A DNA stretch of 21,217 bases from contig NZ_JAYWCU010000022.1 in assembly GCF_043780375.1 (NCBI RefSeq), positions 1 to 21,217 on the forward strand. Direction: 5' to 3'. This document shows positions 14,921 to 21,217 of this stretch, piece after piece. The notes below the pieces were generated by a model, which saw nothing but the letters and a program-made list of their open reading frames with translations, had not been told where the DNA came from and did no database searches. Source of the stretch: Emticicia sp043780375 (GTDB taxonomy: Bacteria; Bacteroidota; Bacteroidia; Cytophagales; Spirosomataceae). The stretch's first letter is position 1. Every line of letters begins with the position of its first letter. A program made the position numbers and the translations under genes.

Positions 14921-16156
14921 TCAATGAAAGAAAATATATGAAACAATAATCGCAGTGATAACGCCAGCCAAATCTGCTAAAAGACCTGCTGCCAGCGTAT
15001 AACGAGTATTCTTAATATTTACCGAACCAAAATACAAGGCTAAAATATAAAAAATAGTATCGGAACATGCCTGAAACACACACGAGAGTCGTCCTACGAA
15101 TGAATCAGCACCAAAGGTTTTCATTGAGTCAATCATCATTGCTCGTGAGCCACTGCCACTTAATGGATGCATAAGTGCCGTTGGCAGGGCATCTGTAAAA
15201 TCGGTATTCATGCCTGTCAAGCTAAAAACCCATTTTAGCCCATCAACAATGTAATTCAAAGCTCCCGAATTTCGAAAAGCACCAATGGCAACCAATAAGC
15301 CAACCAAATAAGGAATAACTTTAATAGAAGTTTCAAAGCCACTTTTTGCACCTTCAATAAAAGCAGGAAAAACATCTACTTTTTTATAAACAGCCCCTCC
15401 AATAAAACCCACAATAAACACCATCAATATCAAATTGCTTGCTACTTTTGAGGTGGACTCAATTTCCTCTTTGGGTAATCCCGCAAAATACCATAATACG
15501 AAACCGATAAAGCCTGTCAGTCCTAAAAGCCATGAAAGTAAAGTTTTATCAAAAAAGTTGATGCGTTGTTTGATTCCCACAAACAACATTCCTGTAAGTG
15601 TGGCAACATAAACCGAAATAAGGGCAGGAATAAAAATATCAGCAGGGTCTGCAGCATTATAAATAGCCCGTTGTGCCATAATACTTATTGGAATTAGCAC
15701 TGGGCCCGCACTGTGCAGCACCATAAACATAATTTGGGCATTTGAAGCAGTATCTTTACTTGGATTTAACTCTTGTAAACTTTGCATCGCTTTAAGTCCG
15801 AACGGCGTAGCGGCATTGTCGAGGCCGAGCATATTTGCCGAAAAATTCATAATCATTTGACCATTTGCGGGGTGGTCTTTTGGCACTTCGGGAAACAATT
15901 TACTAAAAAATGGGCCAATAATTTTTGCCATTCGTCGGATAACACCTGCCTCTTCACCAACTTTTAAAATTCCCAAAAAGAAGGTCATTACACCTGCCAA
16001 AGGCAAGGCAATATCCATGACCGCCATTTTGGAGGAATCGAACATTCCCTCGACAATAATTTTAAAAATTTCGGTATCGCCTGTAAAAATGAGTTTAAAC
16101 AATGCAACAACGAATGCTATCAGAAAAAAAGCTACCCAAATGTAGTTTAATGCCAT
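14921..16156 (-). CDS. SpmA-SpmB-like nucleoside-recognition (Gate) membrane protein
   Basis: This 411-aa integral membrane protein is made of two Gate (nucleoside recognition) domains. The N-terminal half matches SpmA (FSANMLGLDNAATPFGLKAM, and FMVLHSAGPVLIP). The C-terminal half matches SpmB (IPYLVGLLVAIGAFRNSGAL, HPLSGSGSRAMMID, and VFQACSDTIFYILALYFGSV). In endospore formers these are two proteins needed for spore core dehydration. Bacteroidota do not make endospores, and the fused form is a conserved transporter-like protein of unknown substrate there. It contains about ten membrane segments. It is the first of three same-strand genes ahead of the 7TMR-DISM kinase and its regulator, and is divergent from the VanX-like gene with only 69 bp between. 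Family confidence is high; function is unknown. Confidence 0.88.
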   Translation of the reverse strand: MALNYIWVAFFLIAFVVALFKLIFTGDTEIFKIIVEGMFDSSKMAVMDIALPLAGVMTFFLGILKVGEEAGVIRRMAKIIGPFFSKLFPEVPKDHPANGQMIMNFSANMLGLDNAATPFGLKAMQSLQELNPSKDTASNAQIMFMVLHSAGPVLIPISIMAQRAIYNAADPADIFIPALISVYVATLTGMLFVGIKQRINFFDKTLLSWLLGLTGFIGFVLWYFAGLPKEEIESTSKVASNLILMVFIVGFIGGAVYKKVDVFPAFIEGAKSGFETSIKVIPYLVGLLVAIGAFRNSGALNYIVDGLKWVFSLTGMNTDFTDALPTALMHPLSGSGSRAMMIDSMKTFGADSFVGRLSCVFQACSDTIFYILALYFGSVNIKNTRYTLAAGLLADLAGVITAIIVSYIFFH

Positions 16157-16175
16157 AAATTTGATTGGTAAAGAT

Positions 16176-16183
16176 TAGATTTG
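16176..16183 (+). promoter_or_regulatory. -7 element before the VanX-like gene
   Basis: TAGATTTG matches the Bacteroidota -7 consensus TAnnTTTG exactly. No TTG lies at the right distance upstream: the nearest TTTG, at 16160-16163, is only 12 nt away. Transcription from it would give a leader of about 35 nt to the first ATG (16226), or about 75 nt to the ATG pair at 16265/16268 that begins the lipoprotein signal. Confidence 0.35.
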
Positions 16184-16225
16184 TTGCTAATTTAAGAAGA
16201 AAGTATGATTTTTCGTTTTTTTTAA

Positions 16226-17041
16226 ATGAAGTTTGATTTTATAATCCAAAAAATATTACCCAAAATGATGTCAAAATCAAGTATTTTCTTGACAATTAAT
16301 GTAATAATTACTTGCTCATTTGTGTTGAGTTGCCTAACAAAAAAACAGGCTGAAACTACACAAAAAGTTGATAGTAATATTACCAAAAAAGATATAGTGG
16401 CAACAATTACTTCAAAGCCTGTTATTCCTGAAATTGAGCAGAGAATGATTTTGCAAGGACTGGTCGACATTCAAACTCTTGATTCTACGATTATGGTTGA
16501 ATTGAAATATTCAACCACTGATAATTTTGTGCATACCGATGTTTATGGCGACCTCACACGGGCATATATGCAAACAAAACCTGCCCAAATGCTGGCAAAA
16601 GCAAATCATTTTTTGAAAGAAAAATACCCTAATTATCGCCTTTTGGTTTATGACGCTGCTCGTCCGTTGACTGTTCAACATACTTTTTGGAATTTATTAG
16701 ATAGTATTCCACCAAAAAAGCGAGAAGACTTTGTAGCAAATCCAAAAGATGGTTCTATTCATAATTTTGGGTCGGCTGTAGATTTGACAGTTTATGATTT
16801 GGCAAAAAAAAAGCCTTTAGAAATGGGAACAAGTTATGATTTTTTTGGAGATTTGGCATATCCACGTTTGGAAGCTTTTATGTTGAGAAATAAAAAATTA
16901 ACTCAAGAGCAGCTCAATAATCGTTTGATTTTGAGAAATGCCATGGAAAAAGCAGGTTATGAACGAATTGAAAGCGAATGGTGGCATTTCAACGCAATGG
17001 CTCGTATACAGGCAAAAGCACTTTATAAGATTATAGATTAA
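16226..17041 (+). CDS. VanX-like D-alanyl-D-alanine dipeptidase, probable lipoprotein
   Basis: This zinc D-Ala-D-Ala dipeptidase is of peptidase family M15D, up to 271 aa. Zinc and catalytic residues match VanX: H179 and D186 (HxxxxxxD in GSIHNFGSAVDLT), E251 and H254 in ESEWWHF, and the arginine of DAARP that stabilises the transition state. The N-terminus contains a signal with lipobox VLSC at C36. The ATGs at 16265 and 16268 give a shorter and more typical lipoprotein signal than the ATG at 16226, so the true start may be there. It is therefore probably anchored in the cell envelope and cleaves D-Ala-D-Ala or similar wall dipeptides for recycling. No vanH, vanA or vanRS is nearby, so glycopeptide resistance is not implied. 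A hairpin terminator follows at 17117-17146. Confidence 0.88.
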   Translation: MKFDFIIQKILPKMMSKSSIFLTINVIITCSFVLSCLTKKQAETTQKVDSNITKKDIVATITSKPVIPEIEQRMILQGLVDIQTLDSTIMVELKYSTTDNFVHTDVYGDLTRAYMQTKPAQMLAKANHFLKEKYPNYRLLVYDAARPLTVQHTFWNLLDSIPPKKREDFVANPKDGSIHNFGSAVDLTVYDLAKKKPLEMGTSYDFFGDLAYPRLEAFMLRNKKLTQEQLNNRLILRNAMEKAGYERIESEWWHFNAMARIQAKALYKIID

Positions 17042-17116
17042 TAGGTTAGTTGTTTCTGAATTTTACATAAATTTCAAAAAAAATGCTTAATTTATTTTGA
17101 AATTATAAAAAAGTAA

Positions 17117-17146
17117 AAAGCAACCATCCAAAAGACGGTTGCTTTA
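17117..17146 (+). terminator. Terminator downstream of the VanX-like gene
   Basis: The arms AAAGCAACC (17117-17125) and GGTTGCTTT (17137-17145) pair over 9 bp. After one mismatch, T27-A35 and C28-G34 of the inner part can also pair. It lies 75 bp after the stop at 17041 and 78 bp from the end of the convergent LytTR gene, and its A- and T-rich feet would allow use in both directions. Confidence 0.7.
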
Positions 17147-17223
17147 TTCATCACCTAACCACTAAAAAGTATTATGAAAAATATAATACCAAATTCTTTT
17201 ATGCTTATTAAACAAAATATTTT

Positions 17224-17616
17224 TTAAACTTTATTATAGCTTCTAAATTTTTTCACTACTTCTTTCAACTTACGACGAGAAACTTCAATCAGTTTTCCTT
17301 CCTCAAACTTAATCTCACTATTGTTTAATTGAACACCATTATCTTTTATGTGAAGCATATTTATTATATGAGATTTGTGTACCCTCACAAAATAATTTTT
17401 ATCCAAAATACCCTCAAAATATTTAAGGGTTCGAGCAGAAACATATTTTTTATTTTGGGTATGAACGACTGTGTAATTACAATCCCCTTCCAAGCGAAGT
17501 ATTTTATCAGTTGGAATCGTTATCAAACGATTAGAATAGTTTAACTTTATAACACTACTTTTCAATTCCAAAGAATCTAAAGCAGAACTACTGGGAGTTA
17601 TTACTGATTGTTTCAT
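17224..17616 (-). CDS. Stand-alone LytTR DNA-binding protein
   Basis: This 130-aa protein consists of almost nothing but a LytTR DNA-binding domain (about 22-125). Family hallmarks are the start IPTDKILRLEGDCNYTVVHT and the F-x-R-V-H-K-S-H core (76-83, YFVRVHKSHIINMLHI), followed by a basic C-terminal stretch. A receiver domain is absent: there are only about 20 polar N-terminal residues, so activity must be set by expression level, by a partner or by a ligand rather than by direct phosphorylation. LytTR proteins bind short direct repeats one or two helical turns apart. Three such boxes (17728-17777) lie upstream of its own promoter (17643-17673), so autoregulation is likely. It is divergent from pheS. 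Confidence 0.9.
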   Translation of the reverse strand: MKQSVITPSSSALDSLELKSSVIKLNYSNRLITIPTDKILRLEGDCNYTVVHTQNKKYVSARTLKYFEGILDKNYFVRVHKSHIINMLHIKDNGVQLNNSEIKFEEGKLIEVSRRKLKEVVKKFRSYNKV

Positions 17617-17642
17617 GGTTTTTTAAGGATTTGTTTGTATTC

Positions 17643-17673
17643 CAAACTTAAACCTTAAAAATGAGTAAGCAAA
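17643..17673 (-). promoter_or_regulatory. Bacteroidota-type promoter of the LytTR gene
   Basis: On the minus strand the -7 element TAAGTTTG (17643-17650) and the -33 element TTTG (17670-17673) both match the Bacteroidota consensus exactly. They are 19 nt apart, the preferred spacing. The start point would be near 17636, giving a leader of about 20 nt before the ATG at 17616. This is the clearest promoter in the window. Confidence 0.75.
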
Positions 17674-17727
17674 TTATGCCTAATTTACTCAAAATACATA
17701 AAATACTGTCTATCAATAACTTACACT

Positions 17728-17777
17728 TAAAAACATAACAATACTACGTAAAAACCCCTAATGAAATGCGTAAAAAC
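17728..17777. promoter_or_regulatory. Three TAAAAAC direct repeats with 21-22 bp period, candidate LytTR sites
   Basis: TAAAAAC occurs at 17728-17734, 17749-17755 and 17771-17777. The last two share a longer core, CGTAAAAAC. The period of 21 and 22 bp is two helical turns, the spacing known for LytTR-type regulators such as AgrA and ComE. The array lies between the divergent LytTR and pheS genes, starting 55 bp upstream of the LytTR -33 box and ending 81 bp before the pheS -7 element. Binding by the neighbouring LytTR protein is inferred. Confidence 0.55.
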
Positions 17778-17857
17778 ACCCAACAACATCTACAGTAGAT
17801 TTGGTATATTCTTTTCTATTTGATGTGTAAAATTATGGCAGATTCTGACAATATTTA

Positions 17858-17865
17858 TATCTTTG
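17858..17865 (+). promoter_or_regulatory. -7 element of pheS
   Basis: TATCTTTG matches TAnnTTTG exactly. It overlaps the TTG at 17863 that would be the most upstream start of the pheS frame, so that TTG is unlikely to be translated. It fits a start point near 17872 and a leader of about 20 nt to the GTG at 17893. No TTG-type -33 box was found 19-21 nt upstream. Confidence 0.5.
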
Positions 17866-17892
17866 TGCGAAAATTTATTAAACGGTAAGCAG

Positions 17893-18921
17893 GTGTTAGA
17901 CAAGATTCAATCTTTATTTGGGGAGATAAACTCAGTAGTAGTCAGCAACAAAGATGACTTAGATAAATTTCGGATAAAATATATTAGCCGAAAAGGAATT
18001 TTAAATGACTTATTTGAGGAGTTTAAAACAGTTGCCAATGACCAAAAACGAGCCGTTGGACAGGAGCTCAACAAGCTAAAAAACCTTGCAGAACAACAGC
18101 AAAAAAGTTTTGCAGAAGCTATTGAACAAGGTGCCGACGAATCAACAAACCAAGGTGGACTTGATCTGACGATGCCGGTTGCCCCCAATTTTGCAGGTTC
18201 AATTCACCCACTTACGCTTACTCGTCAGCGAGTATTGGAGATTTTTGCACGTATGGGTTTTAGTCACGAAGATGGTCCTGAAATCGAAACGGATTGGTAT
18301 AATTTTACAGCATTGAATTTTCCTGAAGACCACCCTGCCCGTGAAATGCAAGATACGTTTTTTGTGGAAAAGAAAGATATTCAGAAAGATGATGTTTTAC
18401 TTCGAACACATACTTCAAACGTGCAGGTTCGATTGATGGAACGCAAAAAACCACCGATTCGCTCATTAATGATTGGGCGAGTATATCGCAACGAAGCAAT
18501 TTCGGCGAGGGCTCACTGCCAATTTCATCAAATTGAAGGGCTTTATGTTGATAAAAACGTGAGTTTCAAAGATTTGAAAGATACGCTCTATCATTTTGCA
18601 AAAGAAATGTTTGGAAAAGACACCAAGATTCGCCTGCGTCCGAGTTATTTTCCATTTACCGAGCCAAGTGCCGAAATTGATATTTCTTGCTTCATTTGTA
18701 AGGGTGCTGGCTGTAATATTTGTAAACATTCGGGTTGGGTAGAAATCGCAGGTTCGGGCATGGTTGACCCCAATGTTTTAGAAAATAGTGGTATTGATTC
18801 AGAAGAATATACGGGTTTTGCCTTCGGAATGGGTATTGAGCGTATCACAATGCTTCGCTACGGTATCAACGACTTACGAGTTTTCTTTGAAAATGACGTA
18901 AGATTTTTGAGACAGTTTTAA
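17893..18921 (+). CDS. pheS: Phenylalanine-tRNA ligase alpha subunit
   Basis: This class II aminoacyl-tRNA synthetase alpha subunit is 342 aa from the chosen start. The N-terminal coiled-coil tRNA-binding arm (about 1-85) is followed by the catalytic core. Its signatures are HPLTLTRQRVLEIFARMGF, GPEIETDWYNF, LLRTHTSNVQVR, GRVYRNEAISARAHCQFHQI (motif 2) and GFAFGMGIERITMLRYGI (motif 3). A Cys-rich insert CFICKGAGCNICKHSGW has the form CxxCxxxxCxxC and is usual in Bacteroidota PheS. I place the start at the GTG at 17893: the product then begins (M)LDKIQSLFGEI, where family members begin, and the frame further upstream overlaps a -7 promoter element. pheT is not adjacent, so the beta subunit must be encoded elsewhere. 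Confidence 0.95.
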   Translation: MLDKIQSLFGEINSVVVSNKDDLDKFRIKYISRKGILNDLFEEFKTVANDQKRAVGQELNKLKNLAEQQQKSFAEAIEQGADESTNQGGLDLTMPVAPNFAGSIHPLTLTRQRVLEIFARMGFSHEDGPEIETDWYNFTALNFPEDHPAREMQDTFFVEKKDIQKDDVLLRTHTSNVQVRLMERKKPPIRSLMIGRVYRNEAISARAHCQFHQIEGLYVDKNVSFKDLKDTLYHFAKEMFGKDTKIRLRPSYFPFTEPSAEIDISCFICKGAGCNICKHSGWVEIAGSGMVDPNVLENSGIDSEEYTGFAFGMGIERITMLRYGINDLRVFFENDVRFLRQF

Positions 18922-19002
18922 TTCAATTATCAATGAACACAATATTTTATAAATGTATAAGCGGCAATATATAGTTCTTTAACTTTTAGTTTACTTAGGG
19001 TC

Positions 19003-19043
19003 AATAGCAAACATATTAAAACATTCTCAACCTATTTGCTATT
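19003..19043. repeat. 9-bp inverted repeat between pheS and the Crp-like gene
   Basis: The arms AATAGCAAA (19003-19011) and TTTGCTATT (19035-19043) pair perfectly around a 23-nt AT-rich loop. They are 81 bp after the pheS stop and 41 bp before the ATG of the regulator. It could end the pheS transcript or be a widely spaced operator. The sequence does not decide. Confidence 0.35.
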
Positions 19044-19083
19044 TTATACGTATTTTCATATAAGAAAACCTATTTCATTGAAA

Positions 19084-19761
19084 ATGAACATCGAAACTAA
19101 ATATTGGCACCTACATAATCATAAACTAATGAGTGTTCTGAGTTCGGACGAACTCAAAGAAATTTGTCTTATTACTAACTTCAAAACTGCAAAAAAAGGT
19201 GAAATTATCTACTTTTCACACGATGAGACGAGTCGAGTTTATACTCTCAAACGTGGCACAATCAAGATTGTAGAAATTGACCAAAAAGGCAATGAGATTG
19301 TAAAGGATATTCTACAAGAAGGCGATTTATTTGGACAATTTACTCTCGCCGACTCAAATCTGGACGAATATGCTGTAGCTGTTTCTGATTATGTAACTTG
19401 TTGCAGTTTCCGAATGGTTGATTTTGAAAAAGTGATTGAACGCAACCCCTTACTTGCCTTGCAATATACCAAATGGGTTGGGCTGCGACTCAAACGCATG
19501 GAAAACAAATATGCCAACTTGGTTTTTAAAGATGTTCGTTCTCGATTTATTGGTTTCTTGAAAGATTGGTCTTCAAAAGAAGGAGTTGTAAGTCAAAATG
19601 AGGTGGTTATAAAAAATTACCTTACCCACCAAGACATTGCCAGTTTGATTTGTAGCACTCGTCAAACGGTTACGCAGCTATTCAACGAATTGAAAGAAAA
19701 TGGTACTTTAGAATACTCACGTACCGAAATCATCATTAAAAACATGGCTGCTTTGACTTAA
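19084..19761 (+). CDS. Crp/Fnr-family transcriptional regulator
   Basis: This 225-aa protein from the ATG at 19084 has a cyclic-nucleotide-binding-like beta-roll (about 15-125; KKGEIIYFSHDETSRVYTLK, and EGDLFGQFTLAD), a long dimerisation helix (about 118-145) and a C-terminal winged helix (about 150-215; LTHQDIASLICSTRQTVTQL). The cAMP-contact motif of enterobacterial CRP (GE followed by RS/RT) is not kept, since GQ and Y/A occur there, and the N-terminal cysteines of FNR are absent. The signal is therefore unknown. The TTG start at 19036 was not used, because it would add 16 residues before the family start. It lies directly upstream of the DM13/OMP/YceI-like cluster on the same strand, its most likely target. 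A hairpin (19796-19821) and a separate -7 element lie between. Confidence 0.9.
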   Translation: MNIETKYWHLHNHKLMSVLSSDELKEICLITNFKTAKKGEIIYFSHDETSRVYTLKRGTIKIVEIDQKGNEIVKDILQEGDLFGQFTLADSNLDEYAVAVSDYVTCCSFRMVDFEKVIERNPLLALQYTKWVGLRLKRMENKYANLVFKDVRSRFIGFLKDWSSKEGVVSQNEVVIKNYLTHQDIASLICSTRQTVTQLFNELKENGTLEYSRTEIIIKNMAALT

Positions 19762-19795
19762 CAATTTACTGATAATCAAACACTTATATTATAAC

Positions 19796-19834
19796 TGTCG
19801 GTTTTGGTCATCCAGCCGACATTTATTTTTTTAT
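19796..19834 (+). terminator. Hairpin with T-rich tail behind the Crp-like gene
   Basis: The arms TGTCGG (19796-19801) and CCGACA (19816-19821) pair over 6 bp, and the inner TGG and CCA can pair above a small internal loop. The T-rich run TTTATTTTTTTA follows. It lies 35 bp after the stop at 19761, so it is most likely the terminator. Because it is symmetrical and upstream of the DM13 gene, an operator is an alternative. Confidence 0.55.
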
Positions 19835-19842
19835 ATGCTTTC

Positions 19843-19850
19843 TACATTTG
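19843..19850 (+). promoter_or_regulatory. -7 element before the DM13 lipoprotein gene
   Basis: TACATTTG matches TAnnTTTG exactly and lies 22 bp before the ATG at 19873. The region 19-21 nt upstream has no TTG, so activation by a bound regulator, such as the Crp-like protein encoded upstream, is plausible. Confidence 0.5.
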
Positions 19851-19872
19851 TATTAACAAAACAAAAAGCCTT

Positions 19873-20355
19873 ATGAAAAAACTTATTAGTATCTCAATTT
19901 TGGCCATTTGGACGATGGCTTGCCAAAAAGAAAAAGTTAGAGTTCCATCGGTAGTAGCTACTACCCCAAGTATAGAAACAACTACCCCAACAACTCCAGC
20001 ACCAACTTCCCCAACAGTTAGTGTAACCGACCTCCAAAATCAAACTTTGATATTAGAAGGTACATTCGTCAACGGTGTTCATACAACGAGTGGTACTGTG
20101 AAAGTTTATGAAGACAAAAGCAAAAACCGTAGCCTTGTTTTTGTAAACTTCAAAACCGATGCAGGACCAGATTTAAGAATCTATATGGCTGAAGACAAAG
20201 TTCTGACCAATTTTACCCAAATCACCGATAAAGTCAATATCAACGGAAGCTATATTTTACCCATTCCGAGTAACATAGATTTAAAAAAGCAAAGCACGGT
20301 CATCATTTGGTGTAAAGCATTTTCAGTGCTATTTGGCAGTGCGTCATTAAAATAA
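19873..20355 (+). CDS. DM13-domain lipoprotein
   Basis: This 160-aa lipoprotein starts at the ATG at 19873, has a short signal (MKKLISISILAIWTMAC) and a lipidated Cys at C17. A Thr/Pro-rich linker (about 27-55) holds the domain away from the membrane. The rest is a DM13 domain: LEGTFVNGVHTTSGTVKVYE, FVNFKTDAGPDLRIYMA, GSYILPIP, and the end STVIIWCKAFSVLFGSASL with its conserved Trp-Cys. DM13 domains have been proposed to bind haem or take part in electron transfer, but the biochemical role in bacteria is not settled. The start at 19804 (GTG) is rejected because the -7 element lies inside that extension. The gene is followed after 28 bp by an outer-membrane protein gene and then by a YceI-like gene. 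The set looks like an envelope module under the upstream Crp-like regulator. Confidence 0.88.
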   Translation: MKKLISISILAIWTMACQKEKVRVPSVVATTPSIETTTPTTPAPTSPTVSVTDLQNQTLILEGTFVNGVHTTSGTVKVYEDKSKNRSLVFVNFKTDAGPDLRIYMAEDKVLTNFTQITDKVNINGSYILPIPSNIDLKKQSTVIIWCKAFSVLFGSASLK

Positions 20356-20383
20356 TTTTACATCTTATTACTTCATAACATCC

Positions 20384-21094
20384 ATGAAAAAAATATTTTT
20401 TTTATTATTTATATTGTTGATTATCAATCAACTAAGTTTTGCACAAAGTAAAAACCAACAAAGTATTGACTTATCAATTGCAGCCTTCGGGGGCTTTTCT
20501 CCAGCATTATCATACAATTATAATTGGGGACTTGGTAAACGTGGAAAATTCAAAATCGGAACGGGCATTCGCTTTACTTATTTTGTGTCAGGAAAAAGAG
20601 ACTTGATTACTGCCCCAGCTACGCTTACTTCGGGCGAAAGAGGTCCTCAAGTGCTTTTTACAGAAAATATTTTAAGCAATTTTGATACCTTGAAAGTCTC
20701 AAAAATTAGTGCTGCCTACATCAATATTCCGATTCATTTACAGTATAGTTTTAGCAAGAAATTTGAAGTTGGTTTCAACATTGATGCCATCGGTTTGAGT
20801 TTTGGAAGCAAACAAAGTGGCACATTCTACGCCAGCGATTCAAAAAGCCTTAACAAAAGTACGCAGTTGGCAAAGCCTACTACTTTCAATTTACTTTTGG
20901 TAAGTGATAATGATTTAGGAAGTCTCAATTCTGAACTTTATGCCCGATATTGGGTTAATGATAAAATCGGTCTGCGAGCAGGTCTAAGTTTCCAGTTTAT
21001 TGAGTACAAAACTGATAAAATTCTGACCTTTGAAAATGACAGGTTTCGCACAAAAAATCTCCTACCAATGGTTGCCATTTCTTATAAATTCTAA
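20384..21094 (+). CDS. Outer-membrane beta-barrel protein, 236 aa
   Basis: This exported protein has a signal peptide (1-20, cleavage after SFA). It has alternating-residue strands typical of eight- to ten-stranded outer-membrane barrels (IDLSIAAFGGFSPALSYNYN, KFKIGTGIRFTYF, AYINIPIHLQYSFSKKFEVG, YARYWVNDKIGLRAGLSFQF). It ends in a C-terminal aromatic residue (ISYKF), as outer-membrane barrels usually do. It belongs to the broad porin-family/PorT-like group of Bacteroidota. No specific function can be named. It follows the DM13 lipoprotein gene by 28 bp and precedes the next gene by 13 bp, so all three are probably one transcript. The long loop with SGKRDLITAPATLTSGERGP suggests an exposed or periplasmic turn. 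Confidence 0.82.
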   Translation: MKKIFFLLFILLIINQLSFAQSKNQQSIDLSIAAFGGFSPALSYNYNWGLGKRGKFKIGTGIRFTYFVSGKRDLITAPATLTSGERGPQVLFTENILSNFDTLKVSKISAAYINIPIHLQYSFSKKFEVGFNIDAIGLSFGSKQSGTFYASDSKSLNKSTQLAKPTTFNLLLVSDNDLGSLNSELYARYWVNDKIGLRAGLSFQFIEYKTDKILTFENDRFRTKNLLPMVAISYKF

Positions 21095-21107
21095 TTTCAA
21101 TTTTTCT

Positions 21108-21217
21108 ATGAAACGTCAATCATTCATTTATATATTACTCATTATCAGTCTTTTAACATTAAAAACTGAAGCACAAAACTGGAAACCAGTTACTGCAGCC
21201 ATTACATTTAAAATAAA
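21108..21217 (+). CDS. Exported protein, 5' part only, YceI-like
   Basis: An ATG at 21108, 13 bp after the beta-barrel gene, opens a frame that runs off the window after 36 complete codons. The product starts with a clear signal peptide (MKRQSFIYILLIISLLTLKT, cleavage after EAQ or TEA), and the mature protein begins NWKPVTAAITFKIK. A Trp-x-x-x-x-x-x-x-x-F-x-I-K start is typical of YceI-family proteins (isoprenoid-binding lipocalin-like beta-barrels in the periplasm). YceI partners are often found with DM13 or cytochrome-type proteins. The fragment is too short to be sure. Confidence 0.55.
   Translation, partial: MKRQSFIYILLIISLLTLKTEAQNWKPVTAAITFKI

Noticed and set aside
16226..17041. Vancomycin resistance determinant
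   Set aside because: Only the dipeptidase is present. No van ligase, reductase or regulator is in the window.
19036..19083. N-terminal extension of the Crp-like protein from a TTG
   Set aside because: The 16 extra residues lie partly in the right arm of an inverted repeat and precede the usual family start. The ATG at 19084 is the normal start.
19804..19872. N-terminal extension of the DM13 protein from a GTG at 19804
   Set aside because: The extension contains the -7 promoter element and the end of a hairpin. The ATG at 19873 begins a clean lipoprotein signal.

Overview
The window is AT-rich chromosomal DNA that looks like a free-living member of the Bacteroidota, most likely order Cytophagales (Emticicia/Arcicella/Flectobacillus-like). 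The genus is a guess. The phylum call rests on four things: Bacteroidota-type -7 promoter elements (TAnnTTTG) before several genes, starts with A-rich leaders and no clear Shine-Dalgarno, a 7TMR-DISM sensor kinase, and Bacteroidota-style PheS, SpmA-SpmB fusion, DUF1593 and DM13 proteins. No rRNA, tRNA, insertion sequence, phage gene or CRISPR array was seen.

Layout. 1-306: the 3' end of an AbgB-like M20 amidohydrolase (+). 371-2510: a minus-strand group, tsaE, an alanine dehydrogenase-family gene and a small unknown gene. 2779-6037: mrdA-rodA (PBP2 plus RodA, the cell-elongation peptidoglycan synthase pair) (+). 6084-6785: a Nudix/winged-helix (NrtR-like) regulator (-), divergent from a three-gene secreted operon at 6906-11707 (type-B carboxylesterase, DUF1593 nucleoside-hydrolase-like protein, second type-B carboxylesterase). 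A near-perfect 25-bp palindrome at 6863-6887 lies between regulator and operon and is the best operator candidate here. 11708-12286: a gene-poor stretch with four hairpins and an untracked 29-codon membrane-peptide ORF (-). 12287-16156: a minus-strand series, a SpmA-SpmB-like membrane protein, a 7TMR-DISM histidine kinase and a NarL-type response regulator. 16226-17041: a VanX-like D-Ala-D-Ala dipeptidase lipoprotein (+). 17224-17616: a stand-alone LytTR DNA-binding protein (-), with a good Bacteroidota promoter and three TAAAAAC boxes spaced 21-22 bp apart upstream. 17893-18921: pheS, re-started at a GTG. 19084-19758: a Crp/Fnr-type regulator. 19873 to the end: a DM13 lipoprotein, an outer-membrane beta-barrel protein and the start of an exported protein that looks like YceI.

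How the parts work together. Core functions (t6A tRNA modification, PheRS, wall elongation) are mixed with accessory modules. Two of these modules have a local regulator next to its probable target (Nudix regulator and esterase operon; Crp-like regulator and DM13/OMP/YceI cluster). A third regulator, LytTR, has a candidate site array in its own promoter region. I see no clear defence island or mobile system. The items most worth following are the Nudix regulator with its palindrome, the LytTR box array, the 29-aa membrane peptide with its own terminator, and the DM13-OMP-YceI-like cluster. Residue and base positions were counted by hand.
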